The notes beneath the pieces are model-generated. The model ran no database searches. It was given only the letters and a program-made list of their open reading frames with translations, and was not told the origin of the DNA. The translations under genes were made by a program, and so were the position numbers. A stretch of DNA of 64,000 nucleotides, taken from the NCBI GenBank assembly GCA_017440275.1, contig JAFSHN010000031.1, positions 1 to 64,000 of the forward strand, given 5' to 3'. Positions 7,906-16,514 of the stretch are shown piece after piece. Each line of letters opens with the position of its first letter. Positions within the stretch are counted from its first letter, which is position 1. Source of the stretch: Bacillota bacterium. Lineage in GTDB: Bacteria; Bacillota; Clostridia; Peptostreptococcales; Anaerovoracaceae.

Positions 7906-9348
7906 TTGGATTTTGTAAAGAAACTGGTACCGGAATCGAAAAAATTAAGGTTTTTAGCAGCCTTGTGTATGATTGTGTGGGCTGCATTTGTGGGAATGTT
8001 GTTTTTTGTAGGAATCTTTCCCCCACTTTTAAGTCTCCTGGCTTCAGTGATTTTGTTAGCAGCACTTGTAGGCATTTTAAAATTGCTTGCAGACTGTAAA
8101 GATAATCACGTAAAAGGTAAGGTCGGAATCGTATTGGCTGTGTTTTTAATTTTCGTGCTCGCAACGGGAATTAATTATTTGTACAGTACATATTCTCTGT
8201 TCAATAACATCAGCGATAATAAACAGGTTGAAACATATCACGTAATTGTGCTGAGAGGCAGCGGCTACAACAATCTGGATGACATAGAAGGTAAAAATGT
8301 TTATACGATGGATTTTCAGGGGGAAGCACTCAAAGAAGCAAAGAAACTGCTTCGCAAAGAGGTAAATGTTCTCTATGAAGTCGGGGGAGACTATCTGGAA
8401 ACAGGCAATAAATTAATTGACAGTAAGGGAAAGACTCATAAGGAAATTCTTTTTATTAGCAATTCCTATTATAGTATTCTTTGTGAAGAAATCGAAGATT
8501 TTAAGTGGAAAACCAAGGCTATACATACACTTACGGTAGACGTGGGTAAAATAGATACCACAAAGGCAGTTAATGTTACGGAGGATGCCTTTAATATCTA
8601 CGTTAGCGGAATCGATGCCTATGGCAGCATAGGAACTGTATCACGAAGCGATGTCAACATGATTATCAGTGTTAATCCGCAGACTAAAGAAATACTTCTC
8701 ACTTCTATTCCTAGAGATATGTACCTGACACTTCATTCCTTTGGTAAAAAGGACAAGCTGACCCATTCAGGCATCTACGGCATCAATGAAACTGTTAACA
8801 CAGTTGAAGACTGGCTCGACATAGATTTGAACTACTATGTGAGAGTTAACTTTACCACATTGATCGGCGTTGTGGATGCTATCGGCGGAATCGACGTAGA
8901 ATCTGAACGTGCCTTCAAATCTTCCGTATCTCAATACAGCTATGTAAAGGGAACTAATCATTTGAGTGGAGAAGCGGCCCTGTATTTTGCCAGAGAAAGA
9001 AAATCCCTGGGCGGTGACAGTGAACGTATTAAAAATCAGCAGAGAGTGGTTAAGGCTGTTATAGACAAGGTAGCAAGTCCTGCTATTCTGACCAAATACA
9101 CCAAGATTCTCAAGTCTGTGCAGAGCAAGATCCAAACCAGCTTTACAAACGAAGATATTACTTCTTTCCTGCAGATGTATCTGGGTGACTTAAGTAATTG
9201 GACCATCAATTCAATCACAATAGAAGGAACTGAAAGCAGCGGACCAACTTACAGTATGGGCAGCAATCGCCAGCTTTATATTGTAATACCTGATGAAGAA
9301 TCAGTTAAGGCGGCGCAAAAGTCTATAAATGGTGTTATAAATAGATAG
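7906..9348 (+). CDS. LytR-CpsA-Psr (LCP) family wall-polymer ligase
   Basis: 480 residues. Three hydrophobic segments lie in the first 95 residues (about 16-36, 40-62 and 73-93), then a region with no known fold, then the LCP domain from about residue 246 with the hallmark IPRDMY, GINETVNTVED and ARERKSLGGDSERIKNQQR motifs. LCP enzymes attach teichoic acids or other anionic glycopolymers to peptidoglycan outside the cell. The start is TTG, preceded by AAAGGAAT. A lipoprotein gene follows after 37 bases, so the two may share a transcript. The three-helix anchor, rather than one, is typical of only a subset of the family. Confidence 0.88.
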   Translation: MDFVKKLVPESKKLRFLAALCMIVWAAFVGMLFFVGIFPPLLSLLASVILLAALVGILKLLADCKDNHVKGKVGIVLAVFLIFVLATGINYLYSTYSLFNNISDNKQVETYHVIVLRGSGYNNLDDIEGKNVYTMDFQGEALKEAKKLLRKEVNVLYEVGGDYLETGNKLIDSKGKTHKEILFISNSYYSILCEEIEDFKWKTKAIHTLTVDVGKIDTTKAVNVTEDAFNIYVSGIDAYGSIGTVSRSDVNMIISVNPQTKEILLTSIPRDMYLTLHSFGKKDKLTHSGIYGINETVNTVEDWLDIDLNYYVRVNFTTLIGVVDAIGGIDVESERAFKSSVSQYSYVKGTNHLSGEAALYFARERKSLGGDSERIKNQQRVVKAVIDKVASPAILTKYTKILKSVQSKIQTSFTNEDITSFLQMYLGDLSNWTINSITIEGTESSGPTYSMGSNRQLYIVIPDEESVKAAQKSINGVINR

Positions 9349-9385
9349 AACATAGGAATATAGGACATTTTAAGGAGGACAGATT

Positions 9386-10105
9386 ATGAAAAAGACGTTA
9401 ATGTTTCTAGTAGTTTTGACGCTCATTCTGACTGGATGCGGAGGAAATAAATATCCCGAATTTCTAACAGAAAAAAGCTGGGAGTATGATAACAAGACTT
9501 GTGCAGAATCCATCAGGTTTGGTGAAGATGGAGAGTTTATCTACAGCGAGGCCTGCGGTTCACCTGTAGGTAATTATGACCTTTATGACGAATACAAGTA
9601 CAATGAAAAAGATCAAACCATAACGCTCATTCCATGCGAAGGCGGCTTTGATAAAGAAACAATTCAAGTAGTAGAATACAGCGATTCTTCATTAATACTC
9701 AAATTCCAAGACGGAAAGGTCAAGGAATTCCGTACTGACCAGGACATTCCTGATGTACCTGAGAAATATATGGACTACATTGAAGGATTCACGGGATACA
9801 AATCTGTATATAAATTGGAGGACAACAAAGTTTACATAGGTCCTTCCGGTTTTGACGGAGATGTGGACGGTAAGGATGTTTTCAAGCCGTACGAGTTGGC
9901 TTCTGATGCCAAGTTGCATTCTCTTGATGTAAAAACCATTATTAAAGGTGATGCAGAAAAGAGCACCTATAACTATGAGGTTCTGACAAAAGAAGAAGCC
10001 TTTTACAATCCGGACAATTCTGTAAGGATAGGCTTTGTATGGCTGAACGAAAACCTGGAAGTGGAAGAAATTCTGTATTTTGGCGAACTTATAATTTGGG
10101 AATAA
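9386..10105 (+). CDS. Predicted lipoprotein, unknown function
   Basis: 239 residues with a type II signal peptide: KK start, hydrophobic run, then lipobox LTGC with Cys18, so it should be lipidated and face outward. The mature part is acidic and contains short repeated patterns of the kind FGEDGEFIYS and YKYNEKDQTITL that resemble small beta-sheet lipoprotein domains. I do not recognise a family. AAGGAGG precedes the start. It sits between the LCP gene and glycerate kinase. Confidence 0.7.
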   Translation: MKKTLMFLVVLTLILTGCGGNKYPEFLTEKSWEYDNKTCAESIRFGEDGEFIYSEACGSPVGNYDLYDEYKYNEKDQTITLIPCEGGFDKETIQVVEYSDSSLILKFQDGKVKEFRTDQDIPDVPEKYMDYIEGFTGYKSVYKLEDNKVYIGPSGFDGDVDGKDVFKPYELASDAKLHSLDVKTIIKGDAEKSTYNYEVLTKEEAFYNPDNSVRIGFVWLNENLEVEEILYFGELIIWE

Positions 10106-10117
10106 CAGGGTGATAGG

Positions 10118-11242
10118 ATGAAAATCGTAGTATCAATCGATTCTTTCAAAGGCAGTCTGTCGTCCATTGAAGCAGGCCGGGCCGTGGAGAAGGGAATCTT
10201 AAAAGTGAATAGCAATGCTGAAGTTGTTGTATGCCCGCTTGCAGACGGTGGCGAAGGAACTGTAGATGCACTTGCAGCAGGACTTGGCGGCAAGTTGATT
10301 AGTACTACTGTTAAAGGCCCGCTGCTTGAACCTATAGATGCGGAGTACTGTATTTTGCCTGACGGAACTGCCGTAATGGAAATGGCCAAAGCTGCCGGCT
10401 TGCCTCTCATTAAGGCAACGGAGCGTAACCCAATGAAGACCACTACCTTTGGAGTAGGGGAATTGATTAAGGATGCCATTGGAAGAGGCTGCAGACATTT
10501 TGTTATAGGTATTGGCGGCAGTGCAACTAATGACGGTGGAACAGGAATGCTTACGGCACTGGGATACGAGTTTTTAAACGGTGAAGGTAAACCTGTCGAG
10601 CCGGGTGCAGAAGGACTTTTGTCTTTGGAAAGTATATCCGACAAAAATATAATCGGCGAACTCAAAGAATGTACTTTCCGAATTGCGTGTGATGTAACTA
10701 ATCCGCTCTGTGGTGAGAAAGGCGCCAGTGCCATATACGGTCCTCAAAAGGGCGCAACACCTGAAATGATTCCTGTTCTTGATAAAGCGCTTGCAACCTT
10801 TGCAAAAGTTGCCGAGACTGCATCGTCTAAAGCCGATATGAATTATCCGGGAGCCGGAGCGGCAGGAGGAATGGGCTTTGGATTCCTTACCTTTACAAAT
10901 GCGAGTCTTGAGTCCGGCATTAAAATAGTAATCGAAGAGACGGGTATTGAAGAGCACATTAAGGATGCTGATCTGGTTGTAACCGGCGAAGGAAGGTTGG
11001 ATAGACAGACCGCAATGGGAAAGGCTCCAATAGGAGTCGCGCGCATCGCCAAGAAGTACGGCAAGAAAGTAATTGCTTTCTGCGGCTGTGTGGGTGAAGG
11101 CGCAGAAAAGTGCAACGAAGAAGGCATTGATGCATATTTTCCAATACTTAGAAATATAACCAGCCTTGAAGAAGCAATGAAAAAAGAAAATGCTTTCCGC
11201 AATCTGGAGGAAACGGCGGAGCAGGTTTTTAGACTAATCTAA
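10118..11242 (+). CDS. glxK: Glycerate kinase (GlxK/GarK family)
   Basis: 374 residues covering the whole GarK/GlxK fold. The start MKIVVSIDSFKGSLSS, the PLADGGEGTVDAL motif, IGIGGSATNDGGTGM and VVTGEGRLDRQTAMGKAP are all family signatures. It phosphorylates D-glycerate (usually to 2-phosphoglycerate in this class) and so links glyoxylate, tartronate or serine breakdown to glycolysis. It lies 12 bases after the lipoprotein gene and is followed by a bidirectional terminator. No tartronate or glycerate reductase gene is adjacent. Confidence 0.92.
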   Translation: MKIVVSIDSFKGSLSSIEAGRAVEKGILKVNSNAEVVVCPLADGGEGTVDALAAGLGGKLISTTVKGPLLEPIDAEYCILPDGTAVMEMAKAAGLPLIKATERNPMKTTTFGVGELIKDAIGRGCRHFVIGIGGSATNDGGTGMLTALGYEFLNGEGKPVEPGAEGLLSLESISDKNIIGELKECTFRIACDVTNPLCGEKGASAIYGPQKGATPEMIPVLDKALATFAKVAETASSKADMNYPGAGAAGGMGFGFLTFTNASLESGIKIVIEETGIEEHIKDADLVVTGEGRLDRQTAMGKAPIGVARIAKKYGKKVIAFCGCVGEGAEKCNEEGIDAYFPILRNITSLEEAMKKENAFRNLEETAEQVFRLI

Positions 11243-11253
11243 TATCAAAAATA

Positions 11254-11286
11254 AAAAAATCCCCGTGCAAGTGCATGGGGACTTTT
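11254..11286. terminator. Bidirectional terminator between glycerate kinase and aminotransferase
   Basis: CCCCGTGCA (11261-11269) pairs with TGCATGGGG (11272-11280) with one wobble, flanked by an A run and CTTTTT. Confidence 0.8.
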
Positions 11287-11290
11287 TACG

Positions 11291-12448
11291 CTATTTAAAT
11301 ATATCCATTTTTTCAATTCTGTCAAAAGCTTCTTTGAGTTTATCAACTCCGACTGTGCAGGCTATTCTGATGTAGCCTTCACCGCAGTCGCCGAAAGCGC
11401 TTCCCGGCAGGGTAAGAACGTGGGCTTCCTGCAGAATTTTCATCTGAACTTCCTGTGATGTCAGACCTGTCTTCTTAATGTTGAAGAACAGATAGAAAGT
11501 ACCGCGAGGACTCATAACTGACATATTAGGAATGTTATTGATTCTTTCTGCAGCGTAGAAAACTCTGCTCTTGTATTCCTCTCTCATAGCAGGCTGGATT
11601 TCATCTCTGTGAGTCATTGCATAAAGAGCCGCTCTCTGAGAAATTGTTGGTGCAGTAAAGATGAGCTTTTCGCTGATTTGACGAATTACATCGATGATGA
11701 AGTCAGGTGCGATGATGTGACCTATTCTCCATCCTGTCATTGTATAATCCTTGGAGAAACTGTTGATTACTATAGTTCTTTCTCTCATTCCATCCACTGA
11801 CAGCATAGACATAAATGGATTTTCGAAGGAGTAGAGAGTGTAGATTTCATCAGAGATTACAACTAAATCGTGTTTTATTGCAACAGCAGCAATATTTCTC
11901 ATAGTTTCTTCAGTAAAGCAAGTGCCTGTTGGGTTGTTAGGAGTATTGATTACCAAAGCTTTAGTCTTATCTGTAATGAGGCTTTCCAGTCTTTCGATGT
12001 TAATCTGGAAATCTTCTTCTTCGTATGTATTTAAAATCACAGGAACACCGCGAGCCAGTTCAATCTGCTGAGGATACTGTGTGTAATAAGGTGCATGAAT
12101 GATTACTTCGTCTCCATCATCAAGGATTGCTTGAAGTGCCAGATTCATAGCAAGGCATGCACAAGATACGCAAATTTCTTCATCCTTAATTGGAATATGA
12201 AGTTCTTCATGATAATAGTCTAAAATGGCTTTTCTGAGTTCAGGATCTCCCCTGAAATCGGTATATTTAGTGTGTCCTGCCAAAGAATCCTGATATGCGG
12301 CATAAGAGATGTTTGCATCTGTAATCAAATCAGGGTCGCCAAGACTAAGATTGATTACATCATCGAATTGTCTTGCCATAGCGTAAGATTTACTCATAGC
12401 AGTGCTTGTGTCTTTCCAGAAACGTTTAGTTATAAATCTGTGTTCCAT
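11291..12448 (-). CDS. Pyridoxal-phosphate aminotransferase, class I/II
   Basis: 385 residues of fold type I aminotransferase: NNPTGT at 171-176, SDEIY at 199-203, the PLP lysine Lys233 in NSFSKDYTMTGWRIGH, and a C-terminal GEGYIRIACTV substrate-carboxylate arginine region. It transfers an amino group between an amino acid and a 2-keto acid; the exact pair (aromatic, aspartate or branched-chain) cannot be read from the sequence. The start at 12448 is chosen because GAAGAGG lies just upstream; a longer frame begins at 12529 without a ribosome binding site. It is monocistronic and divergent from an EamA transporter that might handle a related amino acid. Confidence 0.85.
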   Translation of the reverse strand: MEHRFITKRFWKDTSTAMSKSYAMARQFDDVINLSLGDPDLITDANISYAAYQDSLAGHTKYTDFRGDPELRKAILDYYHEELHIPIKDEEICVSCACLAMNLALQAILDDGDEVIIHAPYYTQYPQQIELARGVPVILNTYEEEDFQINIERLESLITDKTKALVINTPNNPTGTCFTEETMRNIAAVAIKHDLVVISDEIYTLYSFENPFMSMLSVDGMRERTIVINSFSKDYTMTGWRIGHIIAPDFIIDVIRQISEKLIFTAPTISQRAALYAMTHRDEIQPAMREEYKSRVFYAAERINNIPNMSVMSPRGTFYLFFNIKKTGLTSQEVQMKILQEAHVLTLPGSAFGDCGEGYIRIACTVGVDKLKEAFDRIEKMDIFK

Positions 12449-12668
12449 AGTTTTACCTCTTCCGATCTTTAATATAGTATAAATATCCATAAGAATATAT
12501 AAAAAACACCATTTATCCAATAATACCACTTTTTTGAATAGGTTTACAATACTATTTATAACATTTGTACATAAATACGAATTTAGTGATTATTTACCAA
12601 TTTATTGTTGAAATTCTACTAAAAGGCGGTTAGAATAACTGTGTATGACAAAAAATGAGAGGTGCATT

Positions 12669-13583
12669 ATGAAAATTCCAAGAACGGCTCGCGCAATTTT
12701 AGCGTGTCTTTTGATTTCATTATTATTTGGTTTCAGTTTCATTTTTATCAGAATGTGTGTAATTGAAACTCCGTTATTTACAATGCTTTCCTGGAGAAAT
12801 ATCATTGCGCTGGTTGCAATGACAATATGTGCGAAAATAGGCTTCCTTGATATTCACTTAAAAGGCAAAAATATCAAGCCGTTGCTTCTGCTCAGCTTAT
12901 ACCAGCCAATCCTTTACTATATCCTTGAAGCAATCGGTGTTAAGATGACAACTGCTTCTGAAAGCGGAGTTATGATTGCATGTATTCCAATCGTAACAAT
13001 GATTTTCAGTATCATATTCTTAAAAGATAAGCCAACAAAGCTGCAGGCCGTTTGTATGGTTATGACTGTAACAGGTGCTGTAATTGTTGCCAGCATCGGC
13101 GGTGTTCAGGCATCCGGAAACATCATCGGTTACATAATTCTGCTTCTGGCTGTATGCTGTGATGCGGCATACTCTATCACATCACAGAAGATTCAGGGTT
13201 TCACAAGTGCTGAAAAGACTTACGTAATGTGTATTTCCGGAACAGTAATCTTTACTATCGGTGCGCTGATTCAGAATGGAATGGGCGGAACCTTAACTCA
13301 GTACTTCACTCTGCCATTTACAAACTCCGGATTCTTAATTTGCGTACTGTATCTGGCAATCGGATGCAATATCATTGCATTCCTCTGCACTAACTACGCA
13401 ATTTCCATCATCGGAGCAACAAGAAGAGCTGCCTTCGCAGGCGTATCCACTGTTATCACAGTTATTGCAGGTGTATTTATCCTGGGAGAATCTTTCACTT
13501 GGATTCAGGCTATTGCGACAGTGCTGATTCTGGTAGGTGCAACAGGTGTAAACTTCGTAGGCAAAAAGAAAGAATTAGAATAA
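12669..13583 (+). CDS. EamA/DMT-superfamily transporter
   Basis: 304 residues with about 10 membrane helices as two EamA repeats; the second repeat contains LAIGCNIIAFLCTNYAI and ends in VLGES-like GVFILGESF. Such proteins usually export amino acids or other metabolites. Start 12669 is preferred over the in-frame ATG at 12645, because GAGAGG at 12657-12662 is then well placed. The gene is divergent from an aminotransferase and is followed by a hairpin at 13589 that overlaps the leader of the next gene. The substrate is unknown. Confidence 0.8.
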   Translation: MKIPRTARAILACLLISLLFGFSFIFIRMCVIETPLFTMLSWRNIIALVAMTICAKIGFLDIHLKGKNIKPLLLLSLYQPILYYILEAIGVKMTTASESGVMIACIPIVTMIFSIIFLKDKPTKLQAVCMVMTVTGAVIVASIGGVQASGNIIGYIILLLAVCCDAAYSITSQKIQGFTSAEKTYVMCISGTVIFTIGALIQNGMGGTLTQYFTLPFTNSGFLICVLYLAIGCNIIAFLCTNYAISIIGATRRAAFAGVSTVITVIAGVFILGESFTWIQAIATVLILVGATGVNFVGKKKELE

Positions 13584-13588
13584 TATTT

Positions 13589-13612
13589 AAAGGCGGCTTC
13601 GGCTGCCTTTTT
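13589..13612 (+). terminator. Terminator of the EamA gene
   Basis: Stem AAAGGCGGC / GCTGCCTTT (one wobble) with loop TTCG, followed by TTT. It ends only about 15 bases before the M24 peptidase start. Confidence 0.75.
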
Positions 13613-13626
13613 TATAGGTGACAAAA

Positions 13627-14700
13627 ATGAAAGAGGCAAGAATTAAAAAAGTTTTGGCAAATATGAAAAAACAGGGGCTTACGCAGATAATAGTTTCAGA
13701 CGACGACGCTCTCGTTTATCTTCTCGGCAAAACTCCGGGCTCAGCAGAGCGTCTAGGAGTATTGTTTATAAAAGAAGACGGCAGCCTTGATATGTTTGTA
13801 AACAGTATTTGCTGCTTTGAAGCACCGGAAGGAGTAAAGCTCCATCTGCATCAGGATGGAGAAGATGTGCTCGGAGAACTGGTTTTGCATGCTGACAGCG
13901 GTCAACTGGGAATAGATAAAAATTGGCATGCGAAGTGGCTTGTGGAGCTTATCCAAAGGCGACCTGATATAAAGGCCGTTCACGGCTCCGGACCTGTAGA
14001 TGATGCAAGGGCAATTAAAGACGAAGAAGAAAAAGAACTGCTTCGAAAAGCGGGGGAATTGGACGACAAAATGCTTTCTTTTGCAGTTAATCAATTGGGA
14101 AAGGGTATGACAGAGGCGCAGCTTGCAAAAACCATTGAGGATGAATTTGTCAAAGCGGGTGCCGGTCCAATGACAGAGGGGCAGCTGGCAATCTATGGCG
14201 CAAACTGTGCTCAGCCCCATCACGACCCTGATTCGACTTTACTCAAAGAAGGCGATGCTGTAATCTTTGACCTTTTTGCACCGCTCAACGGTTATTGGTG
14301 CGATATGACGAGAACGGTCTTTTATAAAACCGTTTCTGAAGAACACAGAAAAGTTTACGAGACTGTCAAATTGGCTCAACAAGCGGCCATAGATGCGGTT
14401 CGCCCCGGAGTGAAACTTGCAGATATTGACAAGGTTGCCCGGGATATTATAACAGAAGCCGGCTACGGCGAATGTTTCATCACAAGAACAGGTCATGGCT
14501 GCGGATTGACCGTGCACGAAGCACCCGAGTGTAGCTTTACAAGTACTGACGTATGCCAAGTGGGGATGTGTTTCTCTATTGAGCCGGGTATTTATATCAA
14601 GGATAATGTGGGTGTGAGAATAGAGGATTTGGTTATAGTAACTGAAGAGGGCTGCGAAGTCCTGACCAAATATCCGAAGAATTTGATTGTAGTAGGATAG
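13627..14700 (+). CDS. M24-family metallopeptidase (Xaa-Pro aminopeptidase/PepQ-like)
   Basis: 357 residues with an N-terminal creatinase-like domain and a C-terminal pita-bread domain. Likely metal ligands are the two aspartates in FDLFAPLNGYWCDMTRTV, the histidine in GHGCGLTVHE, and the glutamates in SIEPGIYI and RIEDLV. It would cut N-terminal residues before proline or split X-Pro dipeptides in the cytoplasm. I place the start at 13627 because GGTGA at 13616 then spaces well; a GTG at 13618 is the alternative. It is closed by a bidirectional terminator. Confidence 0.85.
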   Translation: MKEARIKKVLANMKKQGLTQIIVSDDDALVYLLGKTPGSAERLGVLFIKEDGSLDMFVNSICCFEAPEGVKLHLHQDGEDVLGELVLHADSGQLGIDKNWHAKWLVELIQRRPDIKAVHGSGPVDDARAIKDEEEKELLRKAGELDDKMLSFAVNQLGKGMTEAQLAKTIEDEFVKAGAGPMTEGQLAIYGANCAQPHHDPDSTLLKEGDAVIFDLFAPLNGYWCDMTRTVFYKTVSEEHRKVYETVKLAQQAAIDAVRPGVKLADIDKVARDIITEAGYGECFITRTGHGCGLTVHEAPECSFTSTDVCQVGMCFSIEPGIYIKDNVGVRIEDLVIVTEEGCEVLTKYPKNLIVVG

Positions 14701-14718
14701 ATAACTAAAAATTAAGAC

Positions 14719-14748
14719 AAAAAGCGGCACCTCGAGGTGCCGCTTTTA
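14719..14748. terminator. Bidirectional terminator, M24 peptidase / LarA-like gene
   Basis: AAAAGCGGCACC and GGTGCCGCTTTT form a perfect stem around TCGA. A and T flanks serve both convergent genes. Confidence 0.85.
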
Positions 14749-14756
14749 GCATACAA

Positions 14757-15998
14757 TTATAAAATTGTAAATCTTTCAGGTTTGCTTTCAATATATTCTC
14801 TCAAGTTGTCGGAAACTTCGATTTCTGTCAGTTTGAGAGTGTTTTTGATTTTAACGATTCTTGTCTTTAATGGGTCCTGAATTCCTAACTGTTTGATAGC
14901 AACGATAATAGCTTCTTTTTCGTCAGTCATTACCAGTGGAATGAATTCTGTCCAAGCGCCGATGGAGCCGCCGCAAGCGATACTGTTTGCGTATGTGGAT
15001 ACGAAGTCAATATTGTCGTAAACTTCCTTTGTTGTCAGGTCTGCAAGACCGATACCGCAAGCATTGCCGTGGCTCAGTTCAGATAATCTCAGTACGATAA
15101 GTCTGCCAATCTTAGGGATTCCGGGAGCATTGGCTTTTGCAGGGATTCTTCCTACGATGTTAGTGTCCATACCGAAACCGGAAATGTCTTTGCCGATTTC
15201 TTCCATAACTAAAACGTCGATATCAGCAACGCCGATGGAAGGCATAGAAGCTCTTGAAATTTTAAGAAGTTCAGGTTCTCTTGTAAGAATTTCGTCTTTT
15301 GTTAATGCTTCCAGAACTTTAACCTTGTCAAATGCGTTTTCAACCAAAGCAATTGCAAAGCCTACATTTGCCTTATCAAAGATCAACTGTGCAGTTTCAG
15401 GGAGAATTTTGTCAAAGTTTGCAGTGTTTGCTTCGTGGAGGCTGCTGCAGCCAACGTGTCTTCCAAGACCGATAGCTGCGATTTTGCAAATACCGCTTTC
15501 GATGTCTCCGCAGAATTCTGTATGAGGCTTAACTCTGTTGATTAAGACAGTCATATCAGCTTCATAAGCATTCTTGTCCCAGTAAATAGGCAGATCGTTG
15601 GAAGCCAGGTTGCCTAAGTGAACAACGTCCATATCAGCCTTGATAGGAACGCCCATTGTTTCTTCTGTGATACCGAAGTCAGCTGCAATCTGCAGACATC
15701 CTTCAGGAGTACCGCCACCGTGGCTGCCCATAGCAGTTACGATAAAAGGTTCTGCGCCGCGAGCCTTCAGTTCGTCAATAACAGTTTTAACGATTACGTT
15801 GATTCTGTCGATGCATCTTGAACCTACAGCAACACAAACCTTTTGGCCAGGCTTAATCATTGAAGAAATCTTGTCTTGTGCAATCTGTTCTTTAACTTTA
15901 CCTTCCACATCTTCGATGAGGTCATTTACATAATTCTGTCTTACTTTAATCATTTCAGGCAAGTCAATGTTCAAATCTTTTGGTAATAATATAGGCAT
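14757..15998 (-). CDS. LarA-like protein (nickel-dependent lactate racemase family, DUF2088)
   Basis: 413 residues. The N-terminal half contains AVGSRCID and MGSHGGGTPEG, and the middle contains VKPHTEFCGDIESGICK, which match the LarA/DUF2088 family whose members use a nickel-pincer nucleotide for racemisation or epimerisation of 2-hydroxy acids. The histidines of the GSHGGG and KPHTEF motifs are candidates for the cofactor site. The start at 15998 follows GGAGG closely; the in-frame ATG at 16016 is upstream of that site. No larB, larC or larE is adjacent, so the cofactor must be made elsewhere or the reaction differs. The substrate is unknown. Confidence 0.75.
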   Translation of the reverse strand: MPILLPKDLNIDLPEMIKVRQNYVNDLIEDVEGKVKEQIAQDKISSMIKPGQKVCVAVGSRCIDRINVIVKTVIDELKARGAEPFIVTAMGSHGGGTPEGCLQIAADFGITEETMGVPIKADMDVVHLGNLASNDLPIYWDKNAYEADMTVLINRVKPHTEFCGDIESGICKIAAIGLGRHVGCSSLHEANTANFDKILPETAQLIFDKANVGFAIALVENAFDKVKVLEALTKDEILTREPELLKISRASMPSIGVADIDVLVMEEIGKDISGFGMDTNIVGRIPAKANAPGIPKIGRLIVLRLSELSHGNACGIGLADLTTKEVYDNIDFVSTYANSIACGGSIGAWTEFIPLVMTDEKEAIIVAIKQLGIQDPLKTRIVKIKNTLKLTEIEVSDNLREYIESKPERFTIL

Positions 15999-16016
15999 AA
16001 TCCTACCTCCATACAA

Positions 16017-16409
16017 AATATATTGGTGTTTCGCCGAGATAAACCCGCGTATCTTCCTATCCTAATTAAAGCACCTTTCAGCGTCTTTTTCAACCATATT
16101 TTAGGGTAAAATAATTGAATATATCAGACGTATTTTGAATAAAATCTGCATAGCCTGAAGACAAAAACAGAAAAGGAAGGCTTTTCAGACGACATTTCTC
16201 AGCATTCAGCCGATTAAAAACTATATGAGTTAAAAAGCAAGTGTTTTCAACGGATAGAGAGACCGCAGACAAAAGATTCAAACCGCTTAATGAATATACA
16301 TAATAAAGTTATAAAGTTGTAACGCGATAAAGCAGCAGGAACGAGGGCGGTTTTTTGGGAAAAAATAGCCCAAAATCCGCATAAATCAGCGGATTTCAGC
16401 GAAAAAGTC
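16017..16409. other. Intergenic region between LarA-like gene and hut promoter
   Basis: About 390 bases without a convincing gene. It should contain the minus-strand promoter of the LarA-like gene. An 8-bp inverted repeat AAATCCGC-N8-GCGGATTT at 16373-16396 lies just ahead of the hut -35 box. I see nothing else defined. Confidence 0.5.
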
Positions 16410-16439
16410 TTGGCCTTTTTCCGTCAAAAAAGGTATAAT
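16410..16439 (+). promoter_or_regulatory. Promoter of the hut operon
   Basis: TTGGCC (16410-16415) and TATAAT (16434-16439) with an 18-base spacer. The predicted start near 16446 leaves a leader of about 70 bases that contains the palindrome at 16465-16484. Confidence 0.65.
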
Positions 16440-16464
16440 AGATACCAAAGAAATACCGTTTGGA

Positions 16465-16484
16465 ATTTGTATAATTATACAAAT
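16465..16484. promoter_or_regulatory. Candidate hut operator (20-bp palindrome)
   Basis: ATTTGTATAA followed directly by its reverse complement TTATACAAAT, a perfect palindrome about 20 bases downstream of the predicted transcription start. The core resembles TTGTAT-type sites known for GntR-family HutC regulators, but no hut regulator gene is adjacent. The role is inferred. Confidence 0.6.
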
Positions 16485-16514
16485 AATCTGTATAAAAGAA
16501 AAGGAGCGTAGACT

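Noticed and set aside
10003..10734. 243-codon antisense open frame opposite glycerate kinase.
   Set aside because: It is a shadow of the strongly supported glycerate kinase frame, with Pro/Ser-rich low-complexity product and no ribosome binding site. Similar long antisense frames at 19605-20015, 28153-28626 and 43661-43969 were dropped for the same reason.
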